A stretch of 64,000 nucleotides of DNA from assembly GCF_002078875.1 (NCBI RefSeq), contig NC_034410.1:77716661-77780660 (forward strand). Reading direction: 5' to 3'. A model generated the notes under the pieces. That model made no database searches, had not been told where the DNA came from, and was given only the letters and a program-made list of their open reading frames with translations. How positions within the stretch are numbered: the first letter of the stretch is position 1; each line of letters begins with the position of its first letter. Origin of the DNA: Numida meleagris. Its lineage: Eukaryota > Chordata > Aves > Galliformes > Numididae. A program made the position numbers and the translations under genes. Positions 39,801-53,056 of this stretch are shown piece after piece.

Positions 39801-42800
39801 TTTTTCACGACACTGATGACATACTTCCTGAAGGAATAACTTTAAAAGAGAAACTAAGGAAAGGTTAACAGTTGATTGTTGAGTTCTTTGGGTACAATTT
39901 CCTTACTTTACACTGTTTTGCTCATCACGTCCAAAAATTGCATTTTAGGTGAGTCTCAAAAAAATATGTTCAATCTACTAAACTTGGAATATTTGATAAC
40001 ATTAATAATTTTACCTCCAAATTCTGTCTTTCTCACTTTATTCAATGATATTCATCATCCCTGACAGGTTGAAAGAAAAGTTGGATACAAAGCAAGAAAA
40101 GGATTTTAACTTCTGGTTATTCACTCTGTTCAAAGACACAAATAATAGTGGCAGAGTTCTTTCAATTCCAGTCATCTCTAGTCACAGAAATAAAGAGATC
40201 AGTGACATCCCTTGCCTTAGGAATAACAAGAGAGTGATGAAAATTTCATCTAGCTGTACTGGCGTCAGATAGGTACTACATACCTGCGTATCATGTACAG
40301 AAAGCAGTGGAAAAGTATCAAATTTATTTTGAGTAGTATTGCTTAGGTTCTGTGGAGCAACTCAAACATTACTTTGTTGTTAACACTTTGGTGAAACTGT
40401 CAACATTTTCTTCAGAGCTGCAAATGTGTATTTTTAGAATCTGAAAACAAGTTTGTTGTTTGGAGTCACGTGATTTTGTGGTATAGATAATAAGTATGTG
40501 TCTATAATATCTCAGTTTCAACTTGTGCTTTTTCTAGCCCAGACAGTTCTTCTGCCTCTACTAAGATTTTTTTTTTGTTTCCTTTTCCAGAAGTCTTTCA
40601 CTGGAAATATTCAAGATCATTAGATGGTTTAGAATACATTTTAGATGCTCTTTGCTTACAAAGCTATGACATGAGCGGTTCACAGTGAAGTATTTTCTCA
40701 GGTAAGTTTGGCAATTTCTAATGGGTCAGCATAGTTGCTTTTGTTTCTAGAGTAAGTATACACATGGGCTGCTCTGATGTGACATGTAGGGCTGACAAGA
40801 GATAACAGGATAGGGTAAGAACATACTGTGTTCAAGTCAACATTTCATGCTACAGTTACTAACATTCTGACAGAATACTTCCCCCAGCTGCATGGGGAAG
40901 GAAGTTTGAAGGAAGCTCACAGGACAGGCACCATCTCATTTCCAAGAGCCTTTTTCACTTTTAAATTTTATGTTGACAGCTGATAATCCTGCTTCTGGGG
41001 GATTGACCAGGACTCCCTTATTCAAAATTTCTGGGTAAGGGAAGATAGTCTGGAGTAAACCAAAGCTTGTTGCTTGTTCATCCCCTCTGGAAGATGTAGG
41101 GAAGGAGGCCTGTGTCCAGCAGAATAACACTTCTCCCCACTGGTGAGAGGGGACCAGAGTAAAGCAAGTCAACTGGCCACCTCCACTCCGGATTTAGCTG
41201 TGAAGGGTGATACATTAATAGGCTTTGTTGAGTTCACCAGCAATTGCAGCAGCAGAAAGACTGACCATTCAAGCAAACTGAAGATTGAGGTCACATAGCT
41301 GTGGTAGCCACATTGTATTAAATGGGTTATACTCAAAATCTTGTTCAGAGCAGAAAGGAATACACTTTAGGGGTAGAGCTAAGAATTTATTGTTACTCCA
41401 GTCAACATCTTATTGGCTATTTTTATGTTTCTTTACCACAGACTGCTTCCTTCTCAGTTTTCCCAGGCTAAAAGTCAAAAACTGCACGCTGGCCACCCCT
41501 AACCCAATAACACAGTGGGGCTGTCTGACCCACAGTGACTACACAGGTGTGCCAACCCCTGCCTGGCCACTCTCATAGCAAGGCCAACACACAAAGAGGC
41601 AACAGGCAACCGGACACCAAGCAATTGCTACTATGGGTAAAGTTGGCTAAAACCAACAAGGCCTAAACACATCTAGACAAACCCAGAGACTGCACTGTGA
41701 GGTCTGTACAAAGCCTGTGGCCTTTTACAGATAATGAGAAAACAGTGTTTCCTCAGCTACATATGCACTGTGTTGTCATGGTCACAGAGGATAGGTTAGG
41801 TCAAGAAGCAGTGATAATGGTCTACATTTGGGAGTTTACAATTCTGTCAGTTTCACCTGCCCCTACATTGCAGTAAGCTGCCCAGAACTGTGAATAACCT
41901 GAACATTATTTCTCCAATAACGCAGACTCAGTCTTTTTTAATTTCCAGTTGAGATTGTATCACTTATCAAAAATGAGATATGTGATCTTTGCTAGTAAAG
42001 ACAAATGCAAATCCTGTTGTTACAAATCTTGTTGCTACGATCGTGTAAAGGGAGTCCCTTTTGCTTTATTTTTTTTTAAAGTTCTTTTTGAAAAAGTATT
42101 TTAACCAGTGTGTGAAAGGTGAGTAATTTGGAATGGACAGGCCTAGCCCATACTACTTTCTTAAACACTAGTAAATCTGAAGCTTTTAGAGAGATGCTGG
42201 ACTTAATGTAGCCTATTTCAACACAGATTCTCTGAAAAGAAGGGAACAGATGGGACTTTACTGAGTTGGCTGCTGTTATTTCCAAGTTCAGAGTATGGAC
42301 CAAATTTCCCTTATGAGAATGCTTAAATAATAACGGAAATAGACTTATCATTGGTATATAGGTTTGGACAAAGATGAAAGTCTAAGAAGGAGCTGAGGTG
42401 AAAACTGCAGGCCAGAGAAATCCCAACCTCAGTACACGACTTTTTTTAATTTTAGTGATTAGACATTCTGTACTTAAATTGTGCCGTAAAGCTTTGAAAA
42501 ATAGTGGTAAGTTAGAAATACCCCCAGGTAAAAAGAATACAATACTTTTCCATGAATTCTGAGAGAAGGAGAAAAGACAAAATCATTTCATCCCCAGTCT
42601 ATGATTAAAATGGACTTCAGAATGTTTATGGACACACAGGCACACCCAGGTTTCTGTTTAGCAAAGGCAAAAGCACTGACTAAGCAAAACAAGCTTTTAA
42701 AATGACACATCAATAGTTTTGGTGTCAGAAAGGTAGTCAGTAAAATTGGAGCATGCAATTAAAATGACAACATGAACCCTGATTGTAGTGGGATACCTAG

Positions 42801-43319
42801 TGCAATCAAAACAATGCCATTGTTGTACTGGATTTAATATTCAAAATGTGTCTAGCTAAGCTTCCCAGGAAAGGGAGAGTGAGGTGCTGTGGAAAACAAG
42901 TGAAAATATAAATATGTAGGTAATTTTAAATATGTTTTAGTTAAAAAAAATACATAGGCTGCTTTTTTTTAAAAAAATTTAAAAGATAAACAGAGTAGTA
43001 TAGGTGAAAGTATTTAGAAAAGTAGTATGAGACCTGATGTTAGTAAATAAAATTTGATAGGGAGCCATGCACATTTCTCTATGTGATTATAAGATATTTG
43101 TGTGTGTATGCATGCAATTCTAGACCACAGACTTTGGAGATTAAAGCTAATGGAGAATCAGCAGTATGAAAATAATTAGTACAAGATTAATTAAGTCATG
43201 ATCTCCCTTGAAACCTAAAAACCGGAGAAGCCTGATGTTAGCAACCCCACACGTCAGGTAAGAAGTATACATAATTCCGGAGGTGAAATAATAAGCCCAT
43301 GCAAATTCTAACAGTTCCT
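36883..43319. other. Long unique non-coding stretch
   Basis: About 6.4 kb without a recognised gene, RNA or repeat. Sub-blocks near 39000-39350 and 41460-41720 are less AT-rich but have no open frame over about 100 codons and no family resemblance. Confidence 0.5.
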
Positions 43320-43776
43320 GAGGCCCTGGAACTTGTCCAGAGAATTGCAACGATGCTGGTGTGGGGTCTGGAGCACAAGTCGTATGGGGAGGAGCTGAGA
43401 TTGTTCAGTCTAGAGAAGAGGAGGCTCAGGGGAGACCTTACTGCTATCTAAAACTACATGAAAGAAGGTTGCAGTGAGGTGGGAAGGCTGGCCTCTTCTC
43501 CCACGTAACTAACAATAGGACAAGACAGAATGGCCTTAAGTTGCACCAGGGTGAGGTTCCAGTTAGATATTAGGAAAAATTTCTTCTCAGAAAGAGTGGC
43601 AAGACACTGAAACAGGCTGCTGCAGGGAGGTGGTGGAATCATCATCCCTAGAGGTGTTCAGGAAACATGTAGATCTGATACTGAGAGATACAGTCAGCAG
43701 GCATGGTAGCGATGGGTCAATGGATGGGCTAGATGATCTTAGAGGTCTTTTCCAACTTTAATGATTCTATGATTAT
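43320..43776 (+). mobile_element. CR1 LINE 3' fragment
   Basis: ORF2 C-terminal remnants ([17 protein letters not shown] equivalent near 43390-43440) are followed by a CR1 3' region with TAGATATTAGGAAAAATTTC, GAGGTGTTCAGGAAACATG and GGGCTAGATGATCTTAGAGG. It ends in AATGATTCTATGATTA. The variant block AGGTTGCAGTGAGGTGGGAAG and CTCTTCTCCCACGTAACTAA is shared with the copy inside the LTR at 47047, so both belong to one subfamily. Confidence 0.95.
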
Positions 43777-46700
43777 TAGAATGTGTAAAATATGTTCTCC
43801 ATTTATGGAGATCATATTCTACAGAAGATGTGGTACTCAGTGAGGAGACCTGAGTAGTGCTCTATAATGACTAATAGGAAAAGTTGATGTTACTTAAAAC
43901 CTCCCACCTGACTTTCCAGTAGGCCTGCACACACTCCAAGACAGAGTTCTTTGCTTCTTGACCTTTCTAGTCCACTAGTGGGGTGGCCAGCTTCACGTTG
44001 AATTGGCACTTCCCAGGTCCTAGGCAAGAACTCAAAACTGGAAGCTCTTATGAAGAAGGTATGTGGCATCTTCTCAGAGCGTTAGTTCTGTTGACTAGTG
44101 TTGCAGTTACAGCTGTAAGGCTTGCATTTGCTGCTACAAGATTCCTAAGTTACCAGTTCAGGAAGATATTTCAGTACTAGCAGCACTCTAACTTCTGGTA
44201 GGCCTTCAGGAGGAAACAGATACACAAAGGCTGTTTGATCAGAAGAGGGTCCAGATTCTCAAGACCTCCCTACCTCCTTCTGACTTCTTACAATACTGCA
44301 TTTCCAAACACATTACCCAGATGTGAGTCTTCTTCCCCTTCATTCAGTAGGCTCAGGAGATAAAACACTTCTAGGAGTTTTTTTGCCCTGTGAGAAACCA
44401 CTGCTCCCAAATACATTAGCATAATTCATCAACTCCAGTGCTGCCAAGAATACTTGTGGTGTTTGCCACTGAAAATACAATCATGTATAAATATATGTAG
44501 TTTGCTAATAACAAGAAAATAGAAGTAAATAGAAAATAGAGTAAAACGGGCAATACATTTTCCTAAGAGTTTTAAAGATACGCATTTTTCTATCTTAAGT
44601 TCCTGTGTAAATGTTATTTTGAAACCTGTTATTGAAATGTCTAGTGTACAGATTTTTGCTAAAGAACATTGAGTTTTCTAAGAGTTTGTTTCAGTTATTC
44701 ATAGTATTCAGATTCCTGTTGTTATACTTTATACAATTTATAATGTATTCCTATCTGTCAGTACTATTTACATTTAACTGCGGAAATTTGTGGCAAGCTC
44801 TCTCTGCACTTGATTGAGAGCTATCAACACCTATTTATAATAGTATTTTACATGCAATATCCTTGAGGTTTAACTTTGTGTTATGCTAAATAAGTTAGAT
44901 AACTAGCTCCTGGTTGAAAGAATTAATCTGAGAGTTAGTAAAACAAAGAATGGTAATAAAACACTGCTTTAGTATTCCCTAATTCTCTCACACAGAGATT
45001 TTAAATGAAACTAATTAGGCAAAGCTGCTAATATAAACACATTTCAGCACCTGGAGTTTCATGAATAATGTTTTTTAACTTGTTCATTCACTAGCACTAG
45101 AAAATGAGCTAAATCATTAGTAAGCAAAGTCCATTTCTATTAGAATTTGCAAGCCTGCATTTTCACACACAGTGTAGCCAGCTGGAAGTCTTCAAATATT
45201 GGTGTGCTTTGCCATCAGCAATACTAGCGGATACCTTATTCAAACTATTTTGAAATTTGACCTTGTAAGAAAGGAAAAGAACAAATGGTGCAGATTGTGT
45301 TACATGATCTCACTTATATCAAGAAGCTTTAAGAGCCCTTGGATACACTTAACATATGCCTCTTCTTGGGTCTGTAAAAGTGGTACTGTTTTCTCTTAGA
45401 TGCATTAATCACTGTAAACTGCTTTAAGCATTGTCACTAAAATAGAACTGCTAAGCTCCAGCCATTAAACTGATAGGGAGACTTCAAACTTGAAGAATGT
45501 TGTTGCAAGATCATAGACCCCATAGCCATGAGTTATGGATCTCAGATGTATGATAACTCTTAAACAGGGAGTAAGAATTGTCTGCTTGGCAGGGGTCTTG
45601 AGTTCGAGTTATAGTCTCAGTTTCTTGCAACCCTATGCAAGCAGCTTGATATCACATTATTACTAGAAGTCACAAAACAATGCCCTGCAAAGACAACCAG
45701 ACTAGGTCAAATTAACCAGTCTGCATGGAACTCTGTGTCAAACTGTACACTGAGTTATCTTTTTCCTGACTTTTGCAAAGAGGACATTGAGATGCTTCCT
45801 TTTCCCACATATTCCATAATTTGGTTGCATTGTCATAATAAGAAATCTCTCATTTCAGAAGTTATTTCACTATAAAATAATATAATTTGTTACTAATCAG
45901 TTAGTCTAAATTTAGCAAGAAAAAATGCCATGGTAACTTAAAGACATCAAAACACAGAGTACTGTAGCACTGTCCTGCCCTCCCCTCTACTGGTAGCCAC
46001 ATTCTTCTGTGGGCTCCCCAGCACCAGTCCTGGTGTTTATGTAATTAGTAGGAAGTAATCAGGAGACTCGCTGATCTAAGAATTAATTATTTTTTGTTTG
46101 GATTTCTTTGGTTAGTTTGGTATTTTTAAGCCACGTCACTTATTTAAGTTTTTGTGATTTAATAGTCTGGCTAAGAGATTATTAAAGTCAGTTAAGTCAA
46201 TCCCTTTAGCCATCAAAATACCTGACAGTAGAGATTATTTCACATGGAGATTCTTTAATGGAAAATTAACCACCTGCTGCAAGTAAGCTACTCATTGATT
46301 AACCTCCATAGAGAAAGTCATATCTACCATACTGATTGCTGACATTGCTTGTGCTTGAGCTCACCAATAACGCTTTAAAGCCAAGACAGGAGGGATGTTA
46401 ATGATAAGTTAGGATTGTTAGTGATGTGGACAGCTCCTTCAGAGTAGAAAGCTGATTTAGGCAACAGTACATAGATAGTGCTGCTTGTCAAGTGTATAAA
46501 CACACAGTGTAGAAGAAAACTGATTTGCTGGGAATGAGGTGAGGGATCTGTAGCAGTTCAGTGCTATAAAATAAGTTACTGGACTTGAAACAGAATATCT
46601 TAACTTTAAGATTAAAAGCTGCAAAATATTTTTAATAACTTAAAGTTTATTGAAAACTAACAAAATTTAATGTTCTTCCCATTTTGCTTTAACAATAAAA

Positions 46701-46951
46701 TACAGGTTTCTATATTTTTTGAAGAAATTTCATATTTTTCCTGGCATCATCTTCTTGTCTAGAGTTGGGCTGAGAGAGGTAACACACATCCTTTAGGACT
46801 ACAGTATTTGTCAGTTCACTATAATCTTAAAGACCTCCCACAAGCAATTACCAAAGCAGCAGATACATTCATAGCTACTGTTCTGTCACCAGAAGCTGCT
46901 CTTGACATCTGAATATTCCTGCTACAATGATATTGTCTGCAAAAGCAATCA
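43777..46951. other. Unique non-coding stretch
   Basis: About 3.2 kb of AT-rich sequence with no recognised gene or dispersed repeat. Confidence 0.5.
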
Positions 46952-46956
46952 CATAT

Positions 46957-47785
46957 TGCCTTGGTTTCAGCTGGGACAGAGTTGATTTTCTTCAGTGTCT
47001 GGTATGATGCTCTGGTTTTGTTTTAGGAGAAAAGCAATGCTGATAATACCTTATTGCTCTTTAAAACTACCTGAAAGGAGGTTGTAGTGAGGTGGGGGAG
47101 TCAGCCTCTTCTCCCAGGCAACTAAGAATAGGACAAGATGGAATGGCCTTAAATTGCAGCAGGAGGAGGATCAGGTTGGATATTAGGAAAAATCTCTCCT
47201 CAGAGTGGTGAGGCACTGGAACAAGCTGCCCAGGGAAGTGGTGGAGTTGCCGTACCTAGAGGTATTCAGGAAACATGTAGATATGACACTGAGGGACATG
47301 GTTAGTGGGCATGGTAGGGATGGTTTCAGTGTTGCTGAGCAGTGCTGTTCAGAGCCAAGGCTGTTTCAGCTTGTCATTCTGCCCTGCCAGCAAGGGACTG
47401 CGGCGTGCACAAGGAGCTGAGATAGAACAGAACCAGGACAGCTGACCTAAACTGAGCAAAGGGATATTCCATACCATATGACATCATGTAAAAAAGCCAC
47501 GAAACCGAGGGGAGTTGGGTGTTGGGGGGGGGCAGGAACAGCCACTGCCCAGGGACTAGCCTGGCATCATTTACTGAATGGTGAGCAATTGCTTTGTGCA
47601 TTATTTCTTTGTAAATATATAAACAAACAGTTTTAATTACTGCTCTCTCTCTCTTCCTCCTGTCTTAGTAAACCTACAAGTTATACCCTTTTATTTTTTC
47701 CCTCTGATTCTCTCCCCATGCGCTTGGAGCATGAGCAGTGAGCAAAGTGCTGCATGGTTTTCAGCTGCAAGGTTAAACCACAACA
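46957..47785 (+). mobile_element. Solo LTR, split by a CR1, with 5-bp TSD
   Basis: The LTR starts TGCCTTGGTTTCAGCTGGGA at 46957 and ends GGTTAAACCACAACA at 47785, so it has TG...CA ends. These termini fit a family of avian endogenous-retrovirus LTRs that I recognise by their TTTCAGCTGGGA start and GGTTAAACCAC end. The pentamer CATAT flanks both sides (46952-46956 and 47786-47790), a clean target-site duplication; five bases suits an ERVL-type element. Arms 46957-47046 and 47324-47785 give an LTR of about 550 bases once the CR1 insertion is excluded. No internal retroviral genes are present, so it is a recombined solo LTR. Confidence 0.85.
47047..47323 (+). mobile_element. CR1 LINE fragment nested in the LTR
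   Basis: CCTTATTGCTCTTTAAAACT to GGCATGGTAGGGATGG is collinear with the CR1 at 43320-43776, sharing AGGAGGTTGTAGTGAGGTGG and GGTATTCAGGAAACATG. Both ends fall inside LTR sequence. Unusually, the expected last part of the CR1 (the GACTAGATGATCTTAGAGG block and ATTCTATG tail) is missing, and LTR sequence resumes at 47324 with TTTCAGTGTTGCTGAGC. A later deletion across the right junction is the simplest explanation. Confidence 0.88.
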
Positions 47786-47790
47786 CATAT

Positions 47791-49390
47791 TGAGTTCAGA
47801 CTGTTTTTGACCAAAGATCTCTGATGAATGTGAAGGAAGAAGTCAAGTCAGCAGCAAGACCTTACACAGATATTGTTAGAACTTAAGTTCTTCAGTTCTT
47901 TTCTGTCAGTGTGAAAGATACTGTGGCCACCTGACTACTTACACACTGCTATTCAACAGTAGCAAAGAAAAAGATCTTACAGAGTAGAGAAATTATTTTT
48001 GTATTTACACTCCTGATCCCTGAGAAAATATACAGACTGTATAGTAAAAAGGTATTTTCCATCCTTCTCTTTTTGACTAACATAAGCAGTACAAGTTCAG
48101 AGGTAGAGACAGAGTGACCTCCAAGACTTGTCTCTCACCACGCTTATAGACCACCCTAAGAAGCAGTGGATGCAGAATTAAATCCTAGCTTCCAAACAGC
48201 CCCATATAGTTTATGAGCTTGCATGTCACAAGCCCAGCAAGTTCTCTAACAAGCACACTGTGAGAAAAAGCAGCAAAGATGAGGAGTGTATGGATATGAA
48301 GGAAAGCAAGAACAGGGATCAGGTGAGCCAGAGGAAGTTGCTGGAGCACTCCTGATGATTTTAGGTGCTAAATAAGGCAGTGCTGTCAGGACTGCTGAAT
48401 CTATCCACTTACTACCTCCAGAGTAAGAGGTGTGGGTTTGAGGAGTTTTTCTTGAAGTTAAGAACCTGAAATGGCAGATAAACCAATTCACCATTTCAGT
48501 TAAGTAACTGTAATCTCTGCATGCCTCCTTCCCAGCTGTAAAACAGACATGAAAATGAATTCTCCTATAAAGAGCTACAGAAAACCTATAAAATATTATT
48601 TTCCAAGTATTTCTTAATTTTGGGATATATAACGCACAGAAGAAATTCACTGGCTCATGTTGTGTCAAATGCCAGAAATACTGTCCACATTTAAAACATG
48701 AGGGCCACTAATAACTGTACTATCAACAAAAATGTTGAATTATTCATTTCTCAAAGTCTTCCAACACTTCGAGAAAGACATAATTGAAACCACTTATCTG
48801 AATCCCTCCATATGAGGCTCATTACCATACCAGTGCATAGCATATGAAGACTAAAAAGAAAGAGGTCAGATTTTAAGACCTCTTTTGACTGTAAGTCTTT
48901 AAAAAAAAAAAAAAACAGCATTTTCAAATAGTGATGACCTTATAAGAAATAGGAGAATTTAAGGCTGCAATTTTAAAATCCTTGAGAATTTTTAAGGAAA
49001 AGTGTTTTCAGAGACCAACTGTATCTGTTGGGGAAAAACTATGAGAAATCGATTATCATATATGAAATCTATTCCCACTGTGGAATATGTATATTGCTTT
49101 TATATATACACATACACTTGTTTGTGTATACATCATTGTGTACACATCACACAGATTCGATTTTGTAGCTATGTGTCCCTAGGGATCTATGGTAGGGAAA
49201 AATCTATTAAATCAGACCATTCTGCAAGTTTACTGCACTGAAAGCTCCCAACTGATCTGAGGTTTTGGTTGTCTAAAGAAATTCTCAGGCATGGGTGAAC
49301 CGTGTAGCTTCTTACCAGGCTGGTAATGGTCCTGCACTACCCTACAAACATTGCCAAGATTCACCCTATTTTAACTTTTACACAAGTAGA
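47791..49390. other. Unique non-coding stretch
   Basis: The minus frame at 48246-48668 (140 codons) is open but has no recognisable family. There is a poly-A run near 48900-48916 and a TA/CA-rich stretch with a short inverted repeat around 49105-49130. No gene is recognised. Confidence 0.45.
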
Positions 49391-49677
49391 AAGTGATAGG
49401 ACAAGTAGAAACCATTTTAAACTAAAGGAGAGACTTCAATTGGATGTCAGGGTGTAGTTTAGTACTGAGAGAGTAGTGAGGTGCTAAAACAGGTTGCCCA
49501 GAGATGTTCTAGATGTCCTGTCCTTGGAGGTGTTCAAGACCAGGTTGGATGTGGCCCTGGGCAACCTGATCTAGTACACTGACTAGTGGTTGGCATCCCC
49601 GCCTGCAGCAGCAGGTTGGAACTTGATGATCCTTGAGATCTCTTCCAACCTAAGCCACTCTATGATTCTGTGATTAT
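49391..49677 (+). mobile_element. CR1 LINE 3' fragment
   Basis: Begins with the segment GATAGGACAAGTAGAAACC and continues through AACAGGTTGCCCAGAGATG, GGAGGTGTTCAAGACCAGG and GGGCAACCTGATCTAG. It then reaches the 3' UTR block GAACTTGATGATCCTTGAG. It ends in CACTCTATGATTCTGTGAT, a degraded 8-bp tail. Only the last part of ORF2 remains. Confidence 0.93.
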
Positions 49678-50385
49678 ATTTATGAAAACAGAGTTCCAAC
49701 AGCTCCATCATGACAGCACACACAAGAAACTGCATATTAACCACATGGAGACTTATATGGAATGATAGGATAGGAATGCAACTGTCATGTGATGAAATAT
49801 GCAAAAAAGCCTCCTACATTTTGATGGAATGTTCTCCTGCTTTCAGTGTGTTGATGCTTTCTAACAGGCCTGAAATTATTTCCTCTGTTCCTCTTCCTTA
49901 CTCACACAGCTGGCTCTTATATACTCGCTTATTTCTGCAGCTGCAAAAATCAAATAGAAGTCTTTTCAACTGTAAAAACACAGTTATGGGAAGATAGGAG
50001 CAACACATGTTACTTCCAGTAACTCCTGCATAAGCTGTAGCAGTGCAACACAAGTTCTCAGCATCAAGGAACCTGGGAACACTTATATTTTAGCCCAAAT
50101 TCATCAGCTGCCAAATGCTCAGGACAGCAAAGTAGCAGTGAATAGGATTAGGCTTTTGAGATAGGAATTACTAATTGCATAAACACAGAGAGGGAAACAG
50201 CTAATGAAGTAAACTGCATCAAGGAAGATTCAGGATAGGGTCTTGTGAAAAATCTTGTGCTGATTATGATAACGGAGCAACTGGGATAGGTGGCACAGGA
50301 ACAGCTTTGTCATTTGAAAACAGAGGACAGGTCTCCCTTGTTAACAGCTCAGGGAAACACTGTTTGGGAGACCTAGCTTTAGTTG
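49678..50385. other. Unique spacer between CR1 fragments
   Basis: About 700 bases, nothing recognised. The frame at 49710-49997 (95 codons) has no family resemblance. Confidence 0.45.
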
Positions 50386-50443
50386 TGTAATAGGAAGGGC
50401 TAGAAGATCTCTTGAGACCCCCCTCCAACCCTGATTCCATAAT
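50386..50443 (+). mobile_element. Probable CR1 3' terminal remnant
   Basis: GGGCTAGAAGATCTCTTGAG followed by a CCTCCAACCCTGATTCCATAA tail resembles the CR1 end GGACTAGATGATCTCT...TTCCAACCCTGATTCTAT. It is short and diverged, so the assignment is tentative. Upstream sequence to about 50340 may also belong to it. Confidence 0.6.
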
Positions 50444-51244
50444 CCTTCATTGTGGAGAGTTTAGTGATTAATAAAACTTAAGTGTTGCCACTTTGACTTT
50501 AGGTGGTCCCTTCCACATTTTCTTATTCAAATATCTGGCCACATATGTGTGGCAAATATGAAAGTAATTGTACCTGTAAAAGCCTGAAGGGAAGATTGAC
50601 TGTAGTTTGTGTGAGCAGATGTCAGCAGTTGGGCCAAAGCTCCAGCTCTCAATCCTGCCCTCACAAACTCTCTTTTGTGATACACTAATGTATTTTTAAA
50701 AGACCTCTTAATCTGGTGCTCTAAAACAGAAGTTTCACCTCAGTCACCACCTACACGTATTACAATATGATTTAAAATACAGGAAGATAGTTTGAATATG
50801 TGCTTTATCTCTTAACTAAAAGGCAGGTGGTCTACAAAATCCAGATCCAAATCAACTTTACAGTAAATTTAGCCTGAAATTAGCTGCTGGCTACAGAAGC
50901 TGTAACATGCTGCCTGTATTACCTCCAGCCGTAAGCATCAAGGCTGTGCTGTGCCAGTGCTGTCTATACTCATGTACCGTGCATTTTTTTTCTGATCAGC
51001 TTTTCACATTGGAACAGTAAACAGCAAATTCCAGCTAACACCGCCAATCAAAATCTGCTTTTTCTGTGCCTGAAGTTGTGACATGATGGAAAGTATAGCA
51101 ATAATAGCAGGGCAGCAAAGCCTTCAGCTGCAGCAAATGAGAATGAGCCCCAAGGCAGCAGCCTTTGTTTCTGCAGAAACAAAAGAAAAGCTACTTACCT
51201 TAGGAATGCCTCAGGTAGGCAGAGATCTCCAGCAGGAAACCCTT
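50444..51244. other. Unique spacer
   Basis: About 800 bases without a recognised gene or repeat. Confidence 0.45.
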
Positions 51245-51413
51245 GCTTCCACTGCCAACCCTTAAATGAGGTCTGGGAAGGGGTGGATCCTGGCTCCCTT
51301 CTTTCTGGTCATTCAGGTGCACTGCATGCAGCTGAGCTCCCCTGGGTTGGCCCTGCCTTTCCACCAGGTGCTCAATTACTGCTTCAAGCTCTGACTTAGC
51401 ATCTCCGCTACAG
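51245..51413. repeat. Unclassified dispersed repeat, copy B
   Basis: The second copy of the repeat at 9098-9265, in the same orientation and about 42 kb away. The shared blocks are collinear over roughly 165 bases. It differs by a TTCTTTCTGG versus TTCTGG length change and many substitutions. The minus strand has CTCATTTAAGGGTTGGCAG, a TATA-like candidate. Family unknown. Confidence 0.7.
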
Positions 51414-53028
51414 AAGTGAATCACGAGAACAATCTCTCATAGATCACCAGTCACCTACAACCATAATTTTGATTTCTTGGAAGTTCTTTACTGGAGATGG
51501 TGACAAGCACCTAGCGGTTCTGTTTGATTATCAGATGATCTGCTAAGGATTTAGGAGGATTAAGTGACTGTAACTTCCACTGTTTTCTTTTCTATGCTTT
51601 CAAAATTTATGAATCTTGAAAGACAGCTTAAGCACTTCAGGTAAATGAAGAAGTTCCTAAAGGAACATTCACTTTGAAAATAAAACGTCTGCGTTAGTTT
51701 GTTAATTTCCACAGATGAGGCAGGAAGTTGTCTTACATTTTTTACTATGATTGCTCTGAAGTTTCAAAGTGCACACAAATTCAAATGGTACAACCACATT
51801 AAGAGATCTTCAATTCTATTTGTCATCATTTTGGACTTTATCTGAGAACACCAGTTCTGCTAAAACAAACAAAACAAACAATTCCTATTAAGACTTTTTT
51901 GAAATGTTAAGCCTGCTTTGTACCTTCTCTATATTTTATGCAACCAATCTGCTGTAGTTTTATTGCCCTCCAGTTTTATTTTGGCCAACATGCTTTCCTT
52001 CTTATGCTTTTAAACAGATTGTTTGTGTCACAAGTACAAAGATGCAAACTGATTACTGGAAAAGAAACTATGATTTTGCCATGGAAACGAATAGTCTTTT
52101 TGTTTCATGGAAGATTTACATAGAATAATTCACCTTTCAGAACAAACTGAGAAACATGCTGAGCATATTGAAAGATTCATACAAATCTCAGAAGCAGTAG
52201 TCTAATGTCTCTATAGTACAGATCTTACACTAAACTCCTTTTTAAAAATTACTCATTATAGAAATATTTATAAGTATCAGCAACTATAGAACCACATAGC
52301 AAATAGATAAAGCATCAGATTTAAACTCATGCAAACATCTTGGAAAAATGCAATGAATTGTGACGTAGGTAGCAATTTCAATTGTAAAAATTCCGTTAAT
52401 TTGCTTTCTCCTACTGAAAAGACACAAATTCTGTCAGTGCTTGTGCTCATTTTTCCCTTAATGGTTCCCAGTTCTCTACATTTCTCCTTCTGAGCATGTC
52501 CAAAATCGTGTCAGCACTAACAGATATGAGCAGATCAGAATGTAGCTAACATAGTGGACCAATTAATACTCATTTAAAGGTCTGAGGACTAGCTGAAACA
52601 GAAGCAGTCTGAAATCTGCTAGTGTACATGTGCAAGAAAAGGCTTCTCAATGCATTTTTTTTTATCACAATCAGATGAGCAGGTAAAATGCTCCCTCTCC
52701 CCTTTTTATAAATTAGTTTTGTTTTTAGAGCAGGTTTTAGGGTACCTAGGTCAATTTCCTTCCCCTGCATAGCATGATGTTGAAGGGATTCTAATACTCA
52801 TTGTGTACCTTCCTGAAACATGCCTGAAGCAACATCCAGAGCAGACTGGAAAACCAGTATTGTTAAAACTGTTCCATTTTTGCAGAAACACTCAGTATTT
52901 CTCAGCTTAATAATTGGTCTTCTAAGCTAATGTTCAATAATGATGTCAGAAGAGGATCTGGACTCAAGTGTTTCCAGGCTGGTATTTTATTCTGTGAAAG
53001 GTTTGTATATGCTGTCCTTACTGAAAGG

Positions 53029-53056
53029 ACTGCAAGGGAGTCACTGCAAGGGAGTC
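53029..53056. repeat. Perfect 14-bp tandem duplication
   Basis: ACTGCAAGGGAGTC occurs twice back to back. Two identical units suggest a recent slippage event. Confidence 0.85.

Noticed and set aside
45590..45650. tRNA-like B-box phrase (GAGTTCGAGTTAT)
   Set aside because: No A-box or cloverleaf pairing could be built around it.
48246..48668. 140-codon minus-strand frame
   Set aside because: No known domain, no repeat family, and a length expected by chance a few times in this amount of sequence.
49105..49130. TATACACA/TGTGTATA inverted repeat
   Set aside because: It is part of a TA/CA simple-sequence stretch where such symmetry is expected.
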